Below are positions 1-9,273 of a stretch of 64,000 nt of DNA, piece by piece (position 1 is the stretch's first letter; each line of letters opens with the position of its first letter). The notes under the pieces are model-generated. The model ran no database searches, had not been told where the DNA came from, and worked only from the letters and a program-made list of their open reading frames with translations. The stretch is from contig NZ_LROZ01000012.1 of assembly GCF_001549985.1 (NCBI RefSeq), forward strand, positions 1-64,000. Reading direction: 5' to 3'. This stretch comes from Myroides odoratus. GTDB taxonomy: Bacteria > Bacteroidota > Bacteroidia > Flavobacteriales > Flavobacteriaceae. A program made the position numbers and the translations under genes.

Positions 1-1
1 G

Positions 2-745
2 TATGATGCAGTGAATCAATCTTATACCTCTCAGTTAGATTTACCTGTTGCTTGTGAAGTAATTTACACCATCCAGCTTAAAGCAATCAACCCAGTAGTA
101 GGACCTGTTAAAGTAGAAGCAACAATCTTGCGCCCAGATGATATTTATGATCCCGATGCGACGAACCCTAATCCAGCGATTCCGCCTACTGATGCGCATT
201 ATGAATGTGAAAATAATGGATTAAGTACACCGTGTAATAATATCAAAAAAAATCAAGAGGTTATTTATACCCTTGCAGGACTTAAGTTAATCAAGCATGG
301 CGTGTTTAGAGATGCAAACAATAATGGAAGTCCTCAAGTTGGAGAGACAATTACCTATACCTTCAAATTAACCAATACAGGAGAAACTAAGTTAACGAAT
401 TTAGTGTTGACCGATTTCCTGCTAGGAGGGGTCATTACCGCTGTACCCGAAAAGAGTATGAATGAAGATGATTTCTTGGATGTAAATGAAGTATGGACCT
501 ATAACCAAACCTATGTGATTACACAATTGGATCTTGATAATAAAGGAGTTTATAATCAAGCTGAAGTTAAAGGAATAGAAGAGGGAAGTAATCATCCCCT
601 AGAGGAAAAATCTAGACCTGCGGTCTTACTGACTCCGACCGATGTAGGTTATGACCCCAATCGCAAGGAACATACGTTTGTTTCATTGGTTGGTACTAAT
701 GTATTGATTACAAATCCGATGATTCGCCAAAGGTTAAAAAAGTAA
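2..745 (+). CDS. DUF11-type surface/adhesin-like protein, C-terminal part (5' truncated)
   Basis: The reading frame is open to the left edge of the window, so only the C-terminal ~247 residues are present. A conserved-repeat (DUF11/DUF7507-like) beta-sandwich is visible: a GVFRDANNNG entry, then GETITYTFKLTNTG and VWTYNQTY segments. Before it lies the Pro/Asn-rich linker of the DPDATNPNPAIPP type common in flavobacterial surface proteins. Such domains are extracellular and repetitive. I see no clear type 9 secretion C-terminal signal in the last residues (ending RQRLKK). Function beyond a cell-surface or secreted structural role cannot be given. A GTG at 11 could be read as a start but is almost certainly internal. 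Confidence 0.7.
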   Translation, partial: YDAVNQSYTSQLDLPVACEVIYTIQLKAINPVVGPVKVEATILRPDDIYDPDATNPNPAIPPTDAHYECENNGLSTPCNNIKKNQEVIYTLAGLKLIKHGVFRDANNNGSPQVGETITYTFKLTNTGETKLTNLVLTDFLLGGVITAVPEKSMNEDDFLDVNEVWTYNQTYVITQLDLDNKGVYNQAEVKGIEEGSNHPLEEKSRPAVLLTPTDVGYDPNRKEHTFVSLVGTNVLITNPMIRQRLKK

Positions 746-790
746 AATAATAATGAGAAAATACAAGCTATAACATACTACTTCGCATAG

Positions 791-973
791 GAATATTGGG
801 GTAAGGGCCTTGCAACAGAGGTGGGAATAACTTGTTTGGAGCATGGGGCCAACCAACTGGAGGGTCAGGAAGTTTTTGCTGAGGTAGATTGTGAAAATGA
901 GAGTTCAAATCACATGCTGCATAAACTCGGATTTACCTGTATCGAATCCTTTGAAAAGTCCACTCCTTTCTCA
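791..973 (+). pseudogene. GNAT acetyltransferase fragment
   Basis: The frame translates to EYWGKGLATEVGITC followed by HMLHKLGFTCIESF, the acetyl-CoA-binding loop and last helix/strand of a GNAT enzyme. It closely parallels the C-terminal third of the intact GNAT gene at 12204-12746 (KYWGKGLATEAARAC and LTKLGFTRMEAF). An in-frame TAG (788-790) sits directly before it, no start codon serves it, and the first ~110 residues of the fold are missing. The end diverges after the ESF segment. It looks like the remnant of a duplicated or recombined acetyltransferase gene and is not expected to make an active enzyme. Confidence 0.7.
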
Positions 974-1026
974 GTTATATCCATTGTCTCTAGCGGTTTA
1001 AACTGCTTCCTTTGTCAAAAAAAAGT

Positions 1027-1431
1027 ATGAGTACAATCAATGCAATCGATTTTCCAATTGTGCGTGTATCTATCGCATCAACACAAAAGGAAAAGAACCA
1101 AGATCAATATTTTATAGCATATGAAAATTTACTTCAGCGTGGGGAAAAATTTGTTATGATTAATGAGGTAAGTGCTCCAGATGTGGAGGAGACCAAACAG
1201 GATAAAGCGCATATGAAGAAGATGAATCTTTGGATGAAACAAAATAGAGTAGCGCTCTCTGAAAACGTTTTAGCGATGATTCAAGTGGAACCCGATGCAA
1301 TCAAACGTCAAGCGGCAATTGATTTTCAACCTATTTTTCAAAAATATTGGGGACATAGACTGATTGTAGTCGAAACGTATGAAGAAGCTTTAGCTTTAGC
1401 TCAAAAAGAAGTAGAACAATTGAACAAATAA
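1027..1431 (+). CDS. uncharacterised protein, 134 aa
   Basis: A soluble protein without signal peptide or membrane segment. I chose the ATG at 1027 (MSTINAIDFP) over an upstream TTG at 1012, because the upstream bases belong to the decayed GNAT remnant. The protein has an alternating alpha/beta look: IVRVSIAST near the start, FVMINEVSAP in the first third, a basic helix (KAHMKKMNLWMKQNR), LAMIQVEPD, and a final WGHRLIVVETYEEALALA segment. The RLIVVETYEEAL end resembles small STAS/SpoIIAA-type folds, but I do not recognise the family. It is followed by a strong terminator and reads as a single-gene unit. Confidence 0.6.
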   Translation: MSTINAIDFPIVRVSIASTQKEKNQDQYFIAYENLLQRGEKFVMINEVSAPDVEETKQDKAHMKKMNLWMKQNRVALSENVLAMIQVEPDAIKRQAAIDFQPIFQKYWGHRLIVVETYEEALALAQKEVEQLNK

Positions 1432-1490
1432 CAAAAATAGAGAACGTCTAAAACAAACTAAACCGTTATTACCATTTTTTATGTTGCTAA

Positions 1491-1519
1491 GGGCGAATAA
1501 TTATTCGCCCTTATTTTTT
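1491..1519. terminator. Rho-independent terminator, bidirectional
   Basis: A perfect 20-bp palindrome (gggcgaataa followed by ttattcgccc) is followed by a T-rich run at 1511-1519. It lies between the convergent 134-aa gene (+) and the GNAT gene (-). Confidence 0.85.
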
Positions 1520-1520
1520 G

Positions 1521-1940
1521 TTATAATGTTTTGCGTAAATAGAGTTTGGAGTATCCTAAGGGAAAATCTTTTTCTTCTGCAAATATTTTATAACCAAGGC
1601 TTTGGTAAAAACCTGAGGCTTGAAAGGAAAAAGTATTCAAAGAAATATAATGACATCCTCTTTGTCGTGCTATCTTTTCAGCCTTGAGCATTAAATCTCG
1701 CCCTAAACCTTTTTTTCTGTAATCTTCAGCTATCACTAAAGATTGTATTTCTAATGTTCCCCATAGCGAACGACCTAGTAATCCTCCGATAATTTGGTTG
1801 TTTTCTTCTAAGATAATCTCCAAGGATTCATTGATACAATCTTTAATAGCAGCCGTATGACTTAGATTATAATTAGATAGCATTTGCTTAATTGCTTCTT
1901 CATGTGCAAGTTGAGGTGAGGTACTGATTTTTATTTTCAT
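1521..1940 (-). CDS. GNAT family N-acetyltransferase
   Basis: 139 aa, matching a single-domain GNAT enzyme that moves an acetyl group from acetyl-CoA to a primary amine. The central motif A reads VIAEDYRKKGLGRDLM (R/Q-x-x-G-x-G/A), preceded by the beta-4 strand LEIQSLVIA. The C-terminal part has the usual LNTFSFQASGFYQSLGYK, in which ASGFYQSLGY marks the last helix. The substrate cannot be predicted; this small-GNAT type covers antibiotic, polyamine and protein acetyltransferases. It is transcribed leftward, separated by 45 bp from the next upstream leftward GNAT, so the two could share a transcript. Confidence 0.85.
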   Translation of the reverse strand: MKIKISTSPQLAHEEAIKQMLSNYNLSHTAAIKDCINESLEIILEENNQIIGGLLGRSLWGTLEIQSLVIAEDYRKKGLGRDLMLKAEKIARQRGCHYISLNTFSFQASGFYQSLGYKIFAEEKDFPLGYSKLYLRKTL

Positions 1941-1985
1941 TTGTTTCTTCTATTTATTGTACAAAGTGAAGTTTCTATATGCTAT

Positions 1986-2540
1986 CTATTTGTAGTGGTA
2001 TTCAGTGGAAAGCAAAGAATAAACAACAGAGTCTTCGTGTTGTCCCTGCTTAAAATAGTGATGTCTCAATTGCCCTTCTCGTGTGAAGTTGAATTTTTCT
2101 ACTAGTTTGATTGAGGGTTGATTATCGGGACTAATAAAGGCTTCTATGCGTTGGAGTTTTAGTTCATTGAAACCATATGCAATTACATGAGCAAATACTT
2201 CAGACATTACACCTTTTCCTTTATAAGCCTCGCTGTATAAACCATAGCCAATTTCTGCACGATCATGTTCGAGATACCAAGTATGAAAACCACAATATCC
2301 AATTGGTTGCTCTGTTTGAGTATCTATGATGATAAACACATGAAAAGATTTATTGTGTGTTCTAAAACCAAATATGGCTTTTTTGCGTTCAGCTGCAACG
2401 TTCTCTAGGGGTATTCCCATTAAATTCGATATGGCTTCATCACTCGCTGTTTTTAAAAAAGCCTCGTACTTTTCAGCGGTTAGCTGAATCAGAGTATAAT
2501 GTGGTGTGTGACGTTGTTCAAACATAATAGAGGAATGCAT
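1986..2540 (-). CDS. GNAT family N-acetyltransferase, RimJ/RimL-like
   Basis: 184 aa with the RimJ/RimL (Acetyltransf_3) layout: GYCGFHTWYLEHDRAEIGYGL in the central sheet (only key residues noted: the AEIGY strand), a GKGVMSEVFAHVI acetyl-CoA loop, and the RIEAFISPDNQPSIKLVEKF segment typical of these enzymes. Family members acetylate N-termini of ribosomal proteins or small amines. The start MHSSIM at 2540 is used; an alternative is the Met six codons in (MFEQRH). Divergent from the AraC gene at 2665, with 124 bp between them. Confidence 0.85.
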   Translation of the reverse strand: MHSSIMFEQRHTPHYTLIQLTAEKYEAFLKTASDEAISNLMGIPLENVAAERKKAIFGFRTHNKSFHVFIIIDTQTEQPIGYCGFHTWYLEHDRAEIGYGLYSEAYKGKGVMSEVFAHVIAYGFNELKLQRIEAFISPDNQPSIKLVEKFNFTREGQLRHHYFKQGQHEDSVVYSLLSTEYHYK

Positions 2541-2637
2541 ACAAATTATATTTTACGTATATACAAAGATAAGAGATACCGTATAAACGGTTTATCTACT
2601 TTTTGGGGTTTCGAGTATAAATTTCAATTAAAGTGTT

Positions 2638-2645
2638 TATTTTTG
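2638..2645 (+). promoter_or_regulatory. candidate Bacteroidota -7 promoter box
   Basis: TATTTTTG matches the TAnnTTTG consensus and lies 20 bp before the ATG of the AraC gene at 2665. No convincing -33 TTG is seen at the right spacing. Confidence 0.45.
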
Positions 2646-2664
2646 AAGCAGTAAGAAGGAAATT

Positions 2665-3552
2665 ATGTTAGATGTAAATCTTAGAGAATTAGGTGTTAGC
2701 GTTTTGCATGCGAATCAAGACAATACGCATGCCATTGATGATGTACTCAATTATCTAGATTCACGTATTGATAGCTATTCCATTTGTATTTTACAAAAAG
2801 GAACTATTTCCATTGCGTATGATCAAGAAACCCATGATTTCAAGGAGAACTCCGTATTCATTGTAAGTTCATTTATTCCTTTCACAGCCTATCCACAGTA
2901 CTCTGAACAATTCGAATTACTGATGCTTACGTTTGCATCCAATATGCCGATTCCCTTAGAGTTTAGCAACGAATTTACACAACTAATTACCTATTATTTC
3001 GCGAGGAAGTTTTATCCTATCAAGAACTTACCAGAAAACGAATTGGCGCGGATCAAGGAAGTGATTCAGATGATACATACGTACATTCAGCTTGATCCAA
3101 GTTATGCTTATCGCCTTGATAGTTTACAAGCGCTATTTAAGGTTTTCTTTTATGAGTTGGTTCGCATGGTTACCAAGTATGCTCAATTGATTGATGAAAA
3201 GCCAACAGTAAAGAAAAAACTATTTATGGATTTCTTTTTATTGGTTAAAAAGCACGTGAAGCAAAATAGATCCTTGTCTTTTTACAGCGATCAGCTATTC
3301 GTTACTCCCAAATACTTATCTGAAGTAGTCAAGGAGTATTATGGTTCCTCGGCTAAAAAACTGATTGAAGATATTGTTATTCACGAAGCAAAATACTTAT
3401 TAGCCGATCAGACTGTGCCAATCTATGAAATTGCCACAATGTTGAATTTCAATGACCAATCTATGTTTGGTAAGTATTTTAAAAATGCGGTGAATGTATC
3501 TCCTAAAGCATATCGCGAAGAGCTTCAAAAAAGGTTAATTGAACCAATATAA
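2665..3552 (+). CDS. AraC family transcriptional regulator
   Basis: 295 aa. The N-terminal half is a cupin-like sensing domain (IAYDQETHDFKENSVFIVSS). The C-terminal ~100 residues carry the double helix-turn-helix: FYSDQLFVTPKYLSEVVKEY for the first HTH and IYEIATMLNFNDQSMFGKYF for the second, ending in the VSPKAYRE signature. Such proteins sense a small molecule and activate or repress nearby genes. It sits 122 bp upstream of, and co-oriented with, the RND efflux operon starting at 3675, so control of that pump is the natural inference. Confidence 0.85.
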   Translation: MLDVNLRELGVSVLHANQDNTHAIDDVLNYLDSRIDSYSICILQKGTISIAYDQETHDFKENSVFIVSSFIPFTAYPQYSEQFELLMLTFASNMPIPLEFSNEFTQLITYYFARKFYPIKNLPENELARIKEVIQMIHTYIQLDPSYAYRLDSLQALFKVFFYELVRMVTKYAQLIDEKPTVKKKLFMDFFLLVKKHVKQNRSLSFYSDQLFVTPKYLSEVVKEYYGSSAKKLIEDIVIHEAKYLLADQTVPIYEIATMLNFNDQSMFGKYFKNAVNVSPKAYREELQKRLIEPI

Positions 3553-3674
3553 AGTCCTTTATCTCTTGTTTTTTAATTAAAAAACAGAAATTTATACCAA
3601 ATTAGAGGCAGTTTTCCCCTTCTGGGAACTTCGACTTTGCTTGACCTTTGCTAAAGAATAAATAATCAAGTACT

Positions 3675-4709
3675 ATGCAAAGGAATTTAGTAAGAGGCAC
3701 TGTTTTAGTTGCCTTATTGTTAACAACAATGAGTTGTGCAAAAAAAGAATCAAATTTTAGTGCCCCACCGACTGCTATACAAGTAAAGAGTCAAGTAGTC
3801 AAAAAAGTCAAGATTGCCAATCCCAAATCATATGCTGCTACTTTAGAGCCAGACCAAATGGCAACGGTAGGATTTGCGGTTCCTGGTACAATAACTGGAG
3901 TGTATGTCAAAGAAGGACAAACCGTTAGTGCAGGACAAGTATTGGCTAAGTTGGATGATCAAGCTTATGCCAATACCTATCAGATTGCAGCAGCAAGCTA
4001 TGATCAGGTGGTGGATTTATATCAGCGTTTACACAAGCTTTATGAGAAGGGAAGTTTACCTGAACGTGATTATTTGGATGTAAAGACCAAATTGGCCCAA
4101 GCTCAGGCAAATAAAAACATCAATGCTAAACAGTTGAAAGACGCGAGCTTAACGGCTTCTTTTTCCGGTGTTATTACGATGAAAGCGGCAGAAAAAGGCA
4201 TGGTGATTGCTCCTGGACAACCTGTATTTACCTTGTCCAATTTAGATGTTGTATTTGCCAGAATCAATGTTCCTGAAAGTGAAATTAACCAATTTAAAAA
4301 AGGACAGGTGGCGAGTTTATACCTCCCTTCCTTACAAAAGGAATATCAGGGAATCATTGATTTGGTCAATCCACAAGCCGATCCTGTAACGCGTACGTAT
4401 CGCGTGAAGGTGCGTCTAGACAATCCAAACCATGAAATATTAGGAGGAATGTTAGGGGATGTGTGGGTAGCGGATGAGCTACAAGAACAAATTATCATTC
4501 CAGCTAATGCTGTTCAGATTGGGGATCATGGAGTTACCTATGTCTATGTATTAGATGGGAGTTCTACAGGTGTAGTACGCAAGAGAGTTCGTGTGGCAGA
4601 GGTTCGCGGATCAAGTGAATTAATCATTCAACAGGGCTTAGAGGCAGGAGAGCGCTTGGTGACAACTTCTAGTGCTAAGTTATATGAAGGTGCGGTAGTT
4701 GCACAATAA
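3675..4709 (+). CDS. RND efflux periplasmic adaptor (membrane fusion protein), lipoprotein
   Basis: 344 aa. An N-terminal signal ends in a lipobox with Cys21 (LLTTMSC), so it should be anchored to the outer leaflet of the inner membrane. The HlyD/AcrA layout is visible: a biotinyl-lipoyl half motif (VPGTITGVYVKEGQTVSAGQ), a short alpha-hairpin (QVVDLYQRLHKLYEKGSLPE), the second lipoyl half (TASFSGVITMKAAEKGMVIA), then beta-barrel and membrane-proximal domains. It bridges the RND pump and the outer-membrane channel encoded next. First gene of a three-gene operon; 11 bp separates it from the permease. Substrates are probably lipophilic toxins or antibiotics. Confidence 0.9.
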   Translation: MQRNLVRGTVLVALLLTTMSCAKKESNFSAPPTAIQVKSQVVKKVKIANPKSYAATLEPDQMATVGFAVPGTITGVYVKEGQTVSAGQVLAKLDDQAYANTYQIAAASYDQVVDLYQRLHKLYEKGSLPERDYLDVKTKLAQAQANKNINAKQLKDASLTASFSGVITMKAAEKGMVIAPGQPVFTLSNLDVVFARINVPESEINQFKKGQVASLYLPSLQKEYQGIIDLVNPQADPVTRTYRVKVRLDNPNHEILGGMLGDVWVADELQEQIIIPANAVQIGDHGVTYVYVLDGSSTGVVRKRVRVAEVRGSSELIIQQGLEAGERLVTTSSAKLYEGAVVAQ

Positions 4710-4720
4710 AAGAAAGGATT

Positions 4721-7700
4721 ATGTCAAAAAAGAGAAAGATAAATATAATAGAAGCTGCGATGAAATATCGTCAAGTGACAATAGCACTCGCAGTCATACT
4801 CTTGGGATTGGGAATTTATGCAGTAAAGCATATGTCTAGAGCAGAAAACCCTAATATTGAGATGCCCATCGCCATGGTGGTGTCTTTTTATCCCGGAGCA
4901 GATGTGTATCAAACGGAACAGCAAATTACAAAAAAGATTGAGCAATACCTGTTTACGTTTGAGGAGATTGACAAAAAGAAAACAACGTCTGAAACCAAAG
5001 CTGGACAAACATTTATCACGGTGCGTTTGCGTACTGAAGTAAAAGATAGAAAGCGCTTCTGGGCAACGTTACAACACGGTATGAATACAGAAGTGATGCC
5101 CAATTTACCTCAAGGGAGTATTGGACCGATTGTCAATAGTAGTTTTGGAGATGTAACCGCTTTGATTTTATCTCTTTCTTCACCCACGAAAGAGTATAGC
5201 GAACTAGAAGGGTATTTAGATCAGGTAGAAGATGAGCTAAAGACCCTTCCAACAGTGGCAAAGATTAATCGTTCGGGGCTTCAACAACCGCAAATTAGCG
5301 TAGAGATTAACAATCAAAAGCTATTGGATTACGGCATTACCACCACTCAAATTGTGTCGGTTTTACAAGCGCAGAATTTAACGATGTATTCAGGGGAAGT
5401 AAAAATGCCCAACAATACGATTCCTATTTTTACAACCAGTGAGATTGGAAGTCAACGCGATATCGAAAACCTGATGGTATATACCAATCCCAATGGAGAA
5501 GTAGTTCGCCTGCAAGATGTGGCTAAAATTGAGCGTTCTTATACGGATCGCACGTCCTTTATCCGCATGGGAGAAGATAAAGTATTGATGCTCGCTATAG
5601 AGATGCAAAGTGGAAATAATATCGTTGAATTTGGCGCATTAATCGATCAAAAATTAGCAGAAATAGGGAAGCGATTACCCCAAGACGTTAAAATAGATAC
5701 GATTGTGAGTCAACCTGATGCTGTTGATTTGAGTGTTTCTCACTTCATGACAGAGTTTGTTATGGCTATTGGTGCGTGTGTATTAGTTGTCGTGTTATTG
5801 TTGCCGTTCCGTGTAGCTGCTGTTGCTTCTATCGCTGCTCCGATTTCATTTATTATTACGTTCGGAATCATGAGCTTGTTTGGTATTGAATTGCATCAAG
5901 TATCCTTAGCTGCTTTGGTGATTGTATTGGGTATGGTCATTGATAATGCGATTGTCATTGTGGATAATTACGTCGAAAAACTCGATGAAGGGATTGATCC
6001 TTGGGCAGCTGCTTGGCAATCGGCTAGACAGTTAACGGTTCCTGTGCTTTCTGCTACTACGGCTATTATTTGTGCTTTTGCACCAATTCCGTTTTTTATG
6101 GATGGAATTGCAAGAGACTTCTTAATGGCTTTGCCTATAACGATTGCCATTGCGCTGATTTCTTCTCTTTTCGTTTCTTTCTTTATTACACCTTTAACGT
6201 GTTATGTGTTCATTAAAAAAGGATTACACAGCCCAGAGGAAACAGGAAGTAAAAAGAAGAAAAAGAATCTCTTGGATTACTTACAGCATTATTTTAATAA
6301 AGGAATCGCTTGGGCATTTCGACATCCAAAATACACCTATGTGATTGCCATTGGTTCTGTTGTTTTAGCATTGGGAATTGCTTCTCAAGTAGAACAGGAG
6401 TTTTATCCGTTGAGTGAAACCAAACAGTTCAATGTGGAATTATGGCTGCCAACGGGAACTTCTTTAGAAGAAACAGATAAAGTAGCCAAAGAAGTAGAAG
6501 CTATTTTTCAAAAAGATGAGCGCATAGTGAGTATTGCTAGCTTTATCGGAATGAGTTCTCCGCGTTTTAATGTCACCTATTCGCCAGAAATCCCAAGGGA
6601 AAACTATGCGCAGATTTTTATTACGACTCATGATGCAAAAGAAGCGAATCAAGTGGTACAAGAGTATTTACCACAGTTTGACTCCTTTTTAGAAGAGGGA
6701 TATGTTCGCTTACGTCAACTTAGTTTACAAGAAGGTGCACCTATTTCGATTCGCATTATTGGTGAGGATATCGAAGATCAAAAAAGAGTAGCGGATCAAA
6801 TTGAACAAATCTTGAAACGCCATAAGGGAACAAATTGGGTGCGTACGAGTTATCAAGAGGATTTGTTTTCGTTGAATATCGTTCCATTAGAAGATAAAGC
6901 TGAACGCTATGGGGTATTGAATTCCTCTATTGTACAAACGGTAGGAACGGGAACGAAAGGAGCGCCAGTTACGCGATTTTATGAAGGAGATAAACCCGTG
7001 GATGTACAGTTGCGCTTTGTTGAGGAGAACAGAAAGGACTTAGGGGATATTGCACAGATTTATGTGCCTTCTGTTTTTGGCCATGCCGTCCCGTTGAGTG
7101 AAGTAGCACAAGTAGTGCCACAATGGACTCCTGGAGTGATTACGCATCGCAATGGACTTCGCACACTAGAAGTAAATAGTGAAACCCAAAAGGGGATAAA
7201 GGCGGCCTCTATTATGGCTGATGTAAAAGAGGAAATCGATGCGATTCATCTACCCCATGGAATTAAAATTCAATACGGAGGAGATAGGGAAACATCAGAA
7301 GAAAACGGGCCAGCGATGATGAAAGCGTTAGGAGTTAGCTTGGTCTTGATTTTCTTGATTCTGATGATGGAATTCAAAACAATAGGCAAGTCGCTGTTTG
7401 TATTGGCCACTTTTCCTTTGAGTTTACTTGGCGCCTTTTTAGGGTTATGGGTAACGGGAAATCCAATGAGTATGACTGCTTTTATGGGAATTATTAGTTT
7501 GATTGGAATTGTTGTGCGTAATGGAATTATCATTGTCGATTATGCGGATGAATTAGTTCGCGATCACGGATATAGTCGCCGTGGAGCAGCATTAGCCGCC
7601 GCAAAACGACGCATGCGCCCCATCTTCTTAACCTCTGCAGCCGCAGCCGTAGCTGTACTGCCAATGATTATTGGTAAATCCCCCATGTGGGCACCTTTGG

Positions 7701-7807
7701 GAAGTGTACTTGCCTTTGGATTGATTGTATCTATGGTACTGACCTTGTTTGTTGTACCTGTTTTATACTATCGATTTACCAAGTATGTCCCACAATCCGA
7801 ACAGTAG
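4721..7807 (+). CDS. RND efflux transporter permease (AcrB/HAE type)
   Basis: 1028 aa, the usual size for a resistance-nodulation-division proton antiporter with 12 membrane helices and two large periplasmic loops. A first helix follows a short cytoplasmic N-terminus. The TM4 region reads VLGMVIDNAIVIVDNY, that is a single Asp followed by Asn where AcrB has Asp-Asp. The corresponding repeat in TM10 is GIVVRNGIIIVDYADE, and the repeated loop RRMRPIFLTSAAA is conserved. It takes up drugs from the periplasm or outer leaflet and drives export through the adaptor and TolC partner encoded on either side. No frameshift or truncation is seen. Confidence 0.92.
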   Translation: MSKKRKINIIEAAMKYRQVTIALAVILLGLGIYAVKHMSRAENPNIEMPIAMVVSFYPGADVYQTEQQITKKIEQYLFTFEEIDKKKTTSETKAGQTFITVRLRTEVKDRKRFWATLQHGMNTEVMPNLPQGSIGPIVNSSFGDVTALILSLSSPTKEYSELEGYLDQVEDELKTLPTVAKINRSGLQQPQISVEINNQKLLDYGITTTQIVSVLQAQNLTMYSGEVKMPNNTIPIFTTSEIGSQRDIENLMVYTNPNGEVVRLQDVAKIERSYTDRTSFIRMGEDKVLMLAIEMQSGNNIVEFGALIDQKLAEIGKRLPQDVKIDTIVSQPDAVDLSVSHFMTEFVMAIGACVLVVVLLLPFRVAAVASIAAPISFIITFGIMSLFGIELHQVSLAALVIVLGMVIDNAIVIVDNYVEKLDEGIDPWAAAWQSARQLTVPVLSATTAIICAFAPIPFFMDGIARDFLMALPITIAIALISSLFVSFFITPLTCYVFIKKGLHSPEETGSKKKKKNLLDYLQHYFNKGIAWAFRHPKYTYVIAIGSVVLALGIASQVEQEFYPLSETKQFNVELWLPTGTSLEETDKVAKEVEAIFQKDERIVSIASFIGMSSPRFNVTYSPEIPRENYAQIFITTHDAKEANQVVQEYLPQFDSFLEEGYVRLRQLSLQEGAPISIRIIGEDIEDQKRVADQIEQILKRHKGTNWVRTSYQEDLFSLNIVPLEDKAERYGVLNSSIVQTVGTGTKGAPVTRFYEGDKPVDVQLRFVEENRKDLGDIAQIYVPSVFGHAVPLSEVAQVVPQWTPGVITHRNGLRTLEVNSETQKGIKAASIMADVKEEIDAIHLPHGIKIQYGGDRETSEENGPAMMKALGVSLVLIFLILMMEFKTIGKSLFVLATFPLSLLGAFLGLWVTGNPMSMTAFMGIISLIGIVVRNGIIIVDYADELVRDHGYSRRGAALAAAKRRMRPIFLTSAAAAVAVLPMIIGKSPMWAPLGSVLAFGLIVSMVLTLFVVPVLYYRFTKYVPQSEQ

Positions 7808-7831
7808 CGTTCAACATTAAAAAAGAATATC

Positions 7832-9115
7832 ATGAGAGTAAATCATAACTATATCATATTTCTAGGCTTTCTGTTTACATTAACTTCTTTTGCACAAAAT
7901 TCTAAAGTACTTGAATTAGCAACGTGTAAGCAGTTAGCCCTAGATAATAATAGAAGAATAACCCAAGCAAAACGACAGGTTGATGCGGCAAATCAAGGAG
8001 TGAAAGCCGCTAAATTAAGCGCCTATCCCATGTTCGATGCTTCGTTGTCTGGTGCTTATTTAGGCGATCCTTTAGGGGGAGCAATGAATGGCTTGATACC
8101 TGAAAAAATGGCCAATGCGATGGTATCAGCAAGTGTACCCTTATATGCAGGTGGTAAGGTAAGAGATGGCGTAAAAGCAAGTAAATCTCAACAACAGATA
8201 GCGAGTCAAACAGTTCAAATGAAAGAAAGAGACGTCTTGTTTGAAACAGAGAAAACCTATTATGAGGTAGTCAAATTACAAGAAAAAGCAAAGCTAGCAC
8301 AAGAGTATATTACCTTGTTAGAAGCGTTGGAACAAGATGTTAAAAACAGCTATGAAGTGGGACTAACCTACAAGAATGATTTGCTCAAAGTACAAGTGGC
8401 GTTAACGAATGCTAGAGCAGGATTAACCAAAGTACAAGATGGACAGTATCTCGTACAATTAGCTTTAAAACAACTCATTGGTTTGGATCAAAGAGAAGAA
8501 ATAACAATAAACGATCACTTGGAACTGATGGAATACACCGCTTTGATTTCAGAGGAGCAACGAGAAAATTCAATCTTAGCTCGTCCAGAAATACAGATTT
8601 TGGAAGAGGTGACTCAGTTGGAAAACCTACAAGCAAAGATGCTTAAATCAGCGTATTATCCAACAGTTGCCTTGAGTATGATTGGCGTTTCTGGTTTTGG
8701 AGAAGGAATCAATTTCACCAATGGGAAAGATAACTTGACTTCCTACGTCGGATTAGTTCGTATTGAAATTCCTGTATTTGATTGGGGAAAAAGAGGAGCA
8801 AAGGCTAAAGAACAGCGTTTAAAAGCATTAGCGGCAGAAGAGGAATTAGAACAAACAAAAGAGCTCTTGTACTTGGAGGTTCGAAATGCAGAAATAGGAG
8901 TGAGTCAAGCGAGGGAAGATCTAAAATCTTCTGAACTAGCCTTGGGGCAAAGTACAGAGAATAGACGTATTGTTCAAGATCGCTTTGAAGCAGGAACCAT
9001 TGTTAGTAAAGATGTGTTGGAGGCCAATGCTTTATGGCAAGAAGCTTTTAGTCAGGTGATTGAAGCTAAGATTCTCTATTTGATTCAGGTGGCTAATTTG
9101 AATCGCATTTTGTAA
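7832..9115 (+). CDS. TolC family outer-membrane efflux channel
   Basis: 427 aa with a Sec signal ending in TLTSFAQ. The two-fold repeated outer-membrane efflux protein (OEP) domain shows long heptad-rich helices (for example ATCKQLALDNNRRITQAKRQ near the N-terminus) and short strands (FDASLSGAYLGD). The second repeat contains IEIPVFDWGKRGAKAKE, the typical P-x-F/L-x-G turn of TolC relatives. It would form the trimeric trans-periplasmic duct for the adaptor and permease upstream; 24 bp separates it from the permease stop, so the three genes form an operon closed by the terminator at 9192. Confidence 0.92.
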   Translation: MRVNHNYIIFLGFLFTLTSFAQNSKVLELATCKQLALDNNRRITQAKRQVDAANQGVKAAKLSAYPMFDASLSGAYLGDPLGGAMNGLIPEKMANAMVSASVPLYAGGKVRDGVKASKSQQQIASQTVQMKERDVLFETEKTYYEVVKLQEKAKLAQEYITLLEALEQDVKNSYEVGLTYKNDLLKVQVALTNARAGLTKVQDGQYLVQLALKQLIGLDQREEITINDHLELMEYTALISEEQRENSILARPEIQILEEVTQLENLQAKMLKSAYYPTVALSMIGVSGFGEGINFTNGKDNLTSYVGLVRIEIPVFDWGKRGAKAKEQRLKALAAEEELEQTKELLYLEVRNAEIGVSQAREDLKSSELALGQSTENRRIVQDRFEAGTIVSKDVLEANALWQEAFSQVIEAKILYLIQVANLNRIL

Positions 9116-9191
9116 GAACGAAGGCGTATTTACGCCTTCCATTAAAAAAGAAAAATTATCTTTTTCATGGATATTTTGGTTTGAGAGAAGA

Positions 9192-9219
9192 GGCATGACC
9201 GAGTGGGTCATGCCTTTTT
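9192..9219 (+). terminator. Rho-independent terminator of the RND operon
   Basis: Stem ggcatgacc / ggtcatgcc (9192-9200, 9206-9214) with a 5-nt loop and five T residues. A further perfect 9-bp hairpin without T-run (gaaggcgta / tacgccttc, 9120-9139) lies immediately after the TolC gene. Confidence 0.8.
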
Positions 9220-9273
9220 GTATCTAAGTATTTTGCTGCACTTTTTGACAGGATTAGCTGGGATACCAGCGCA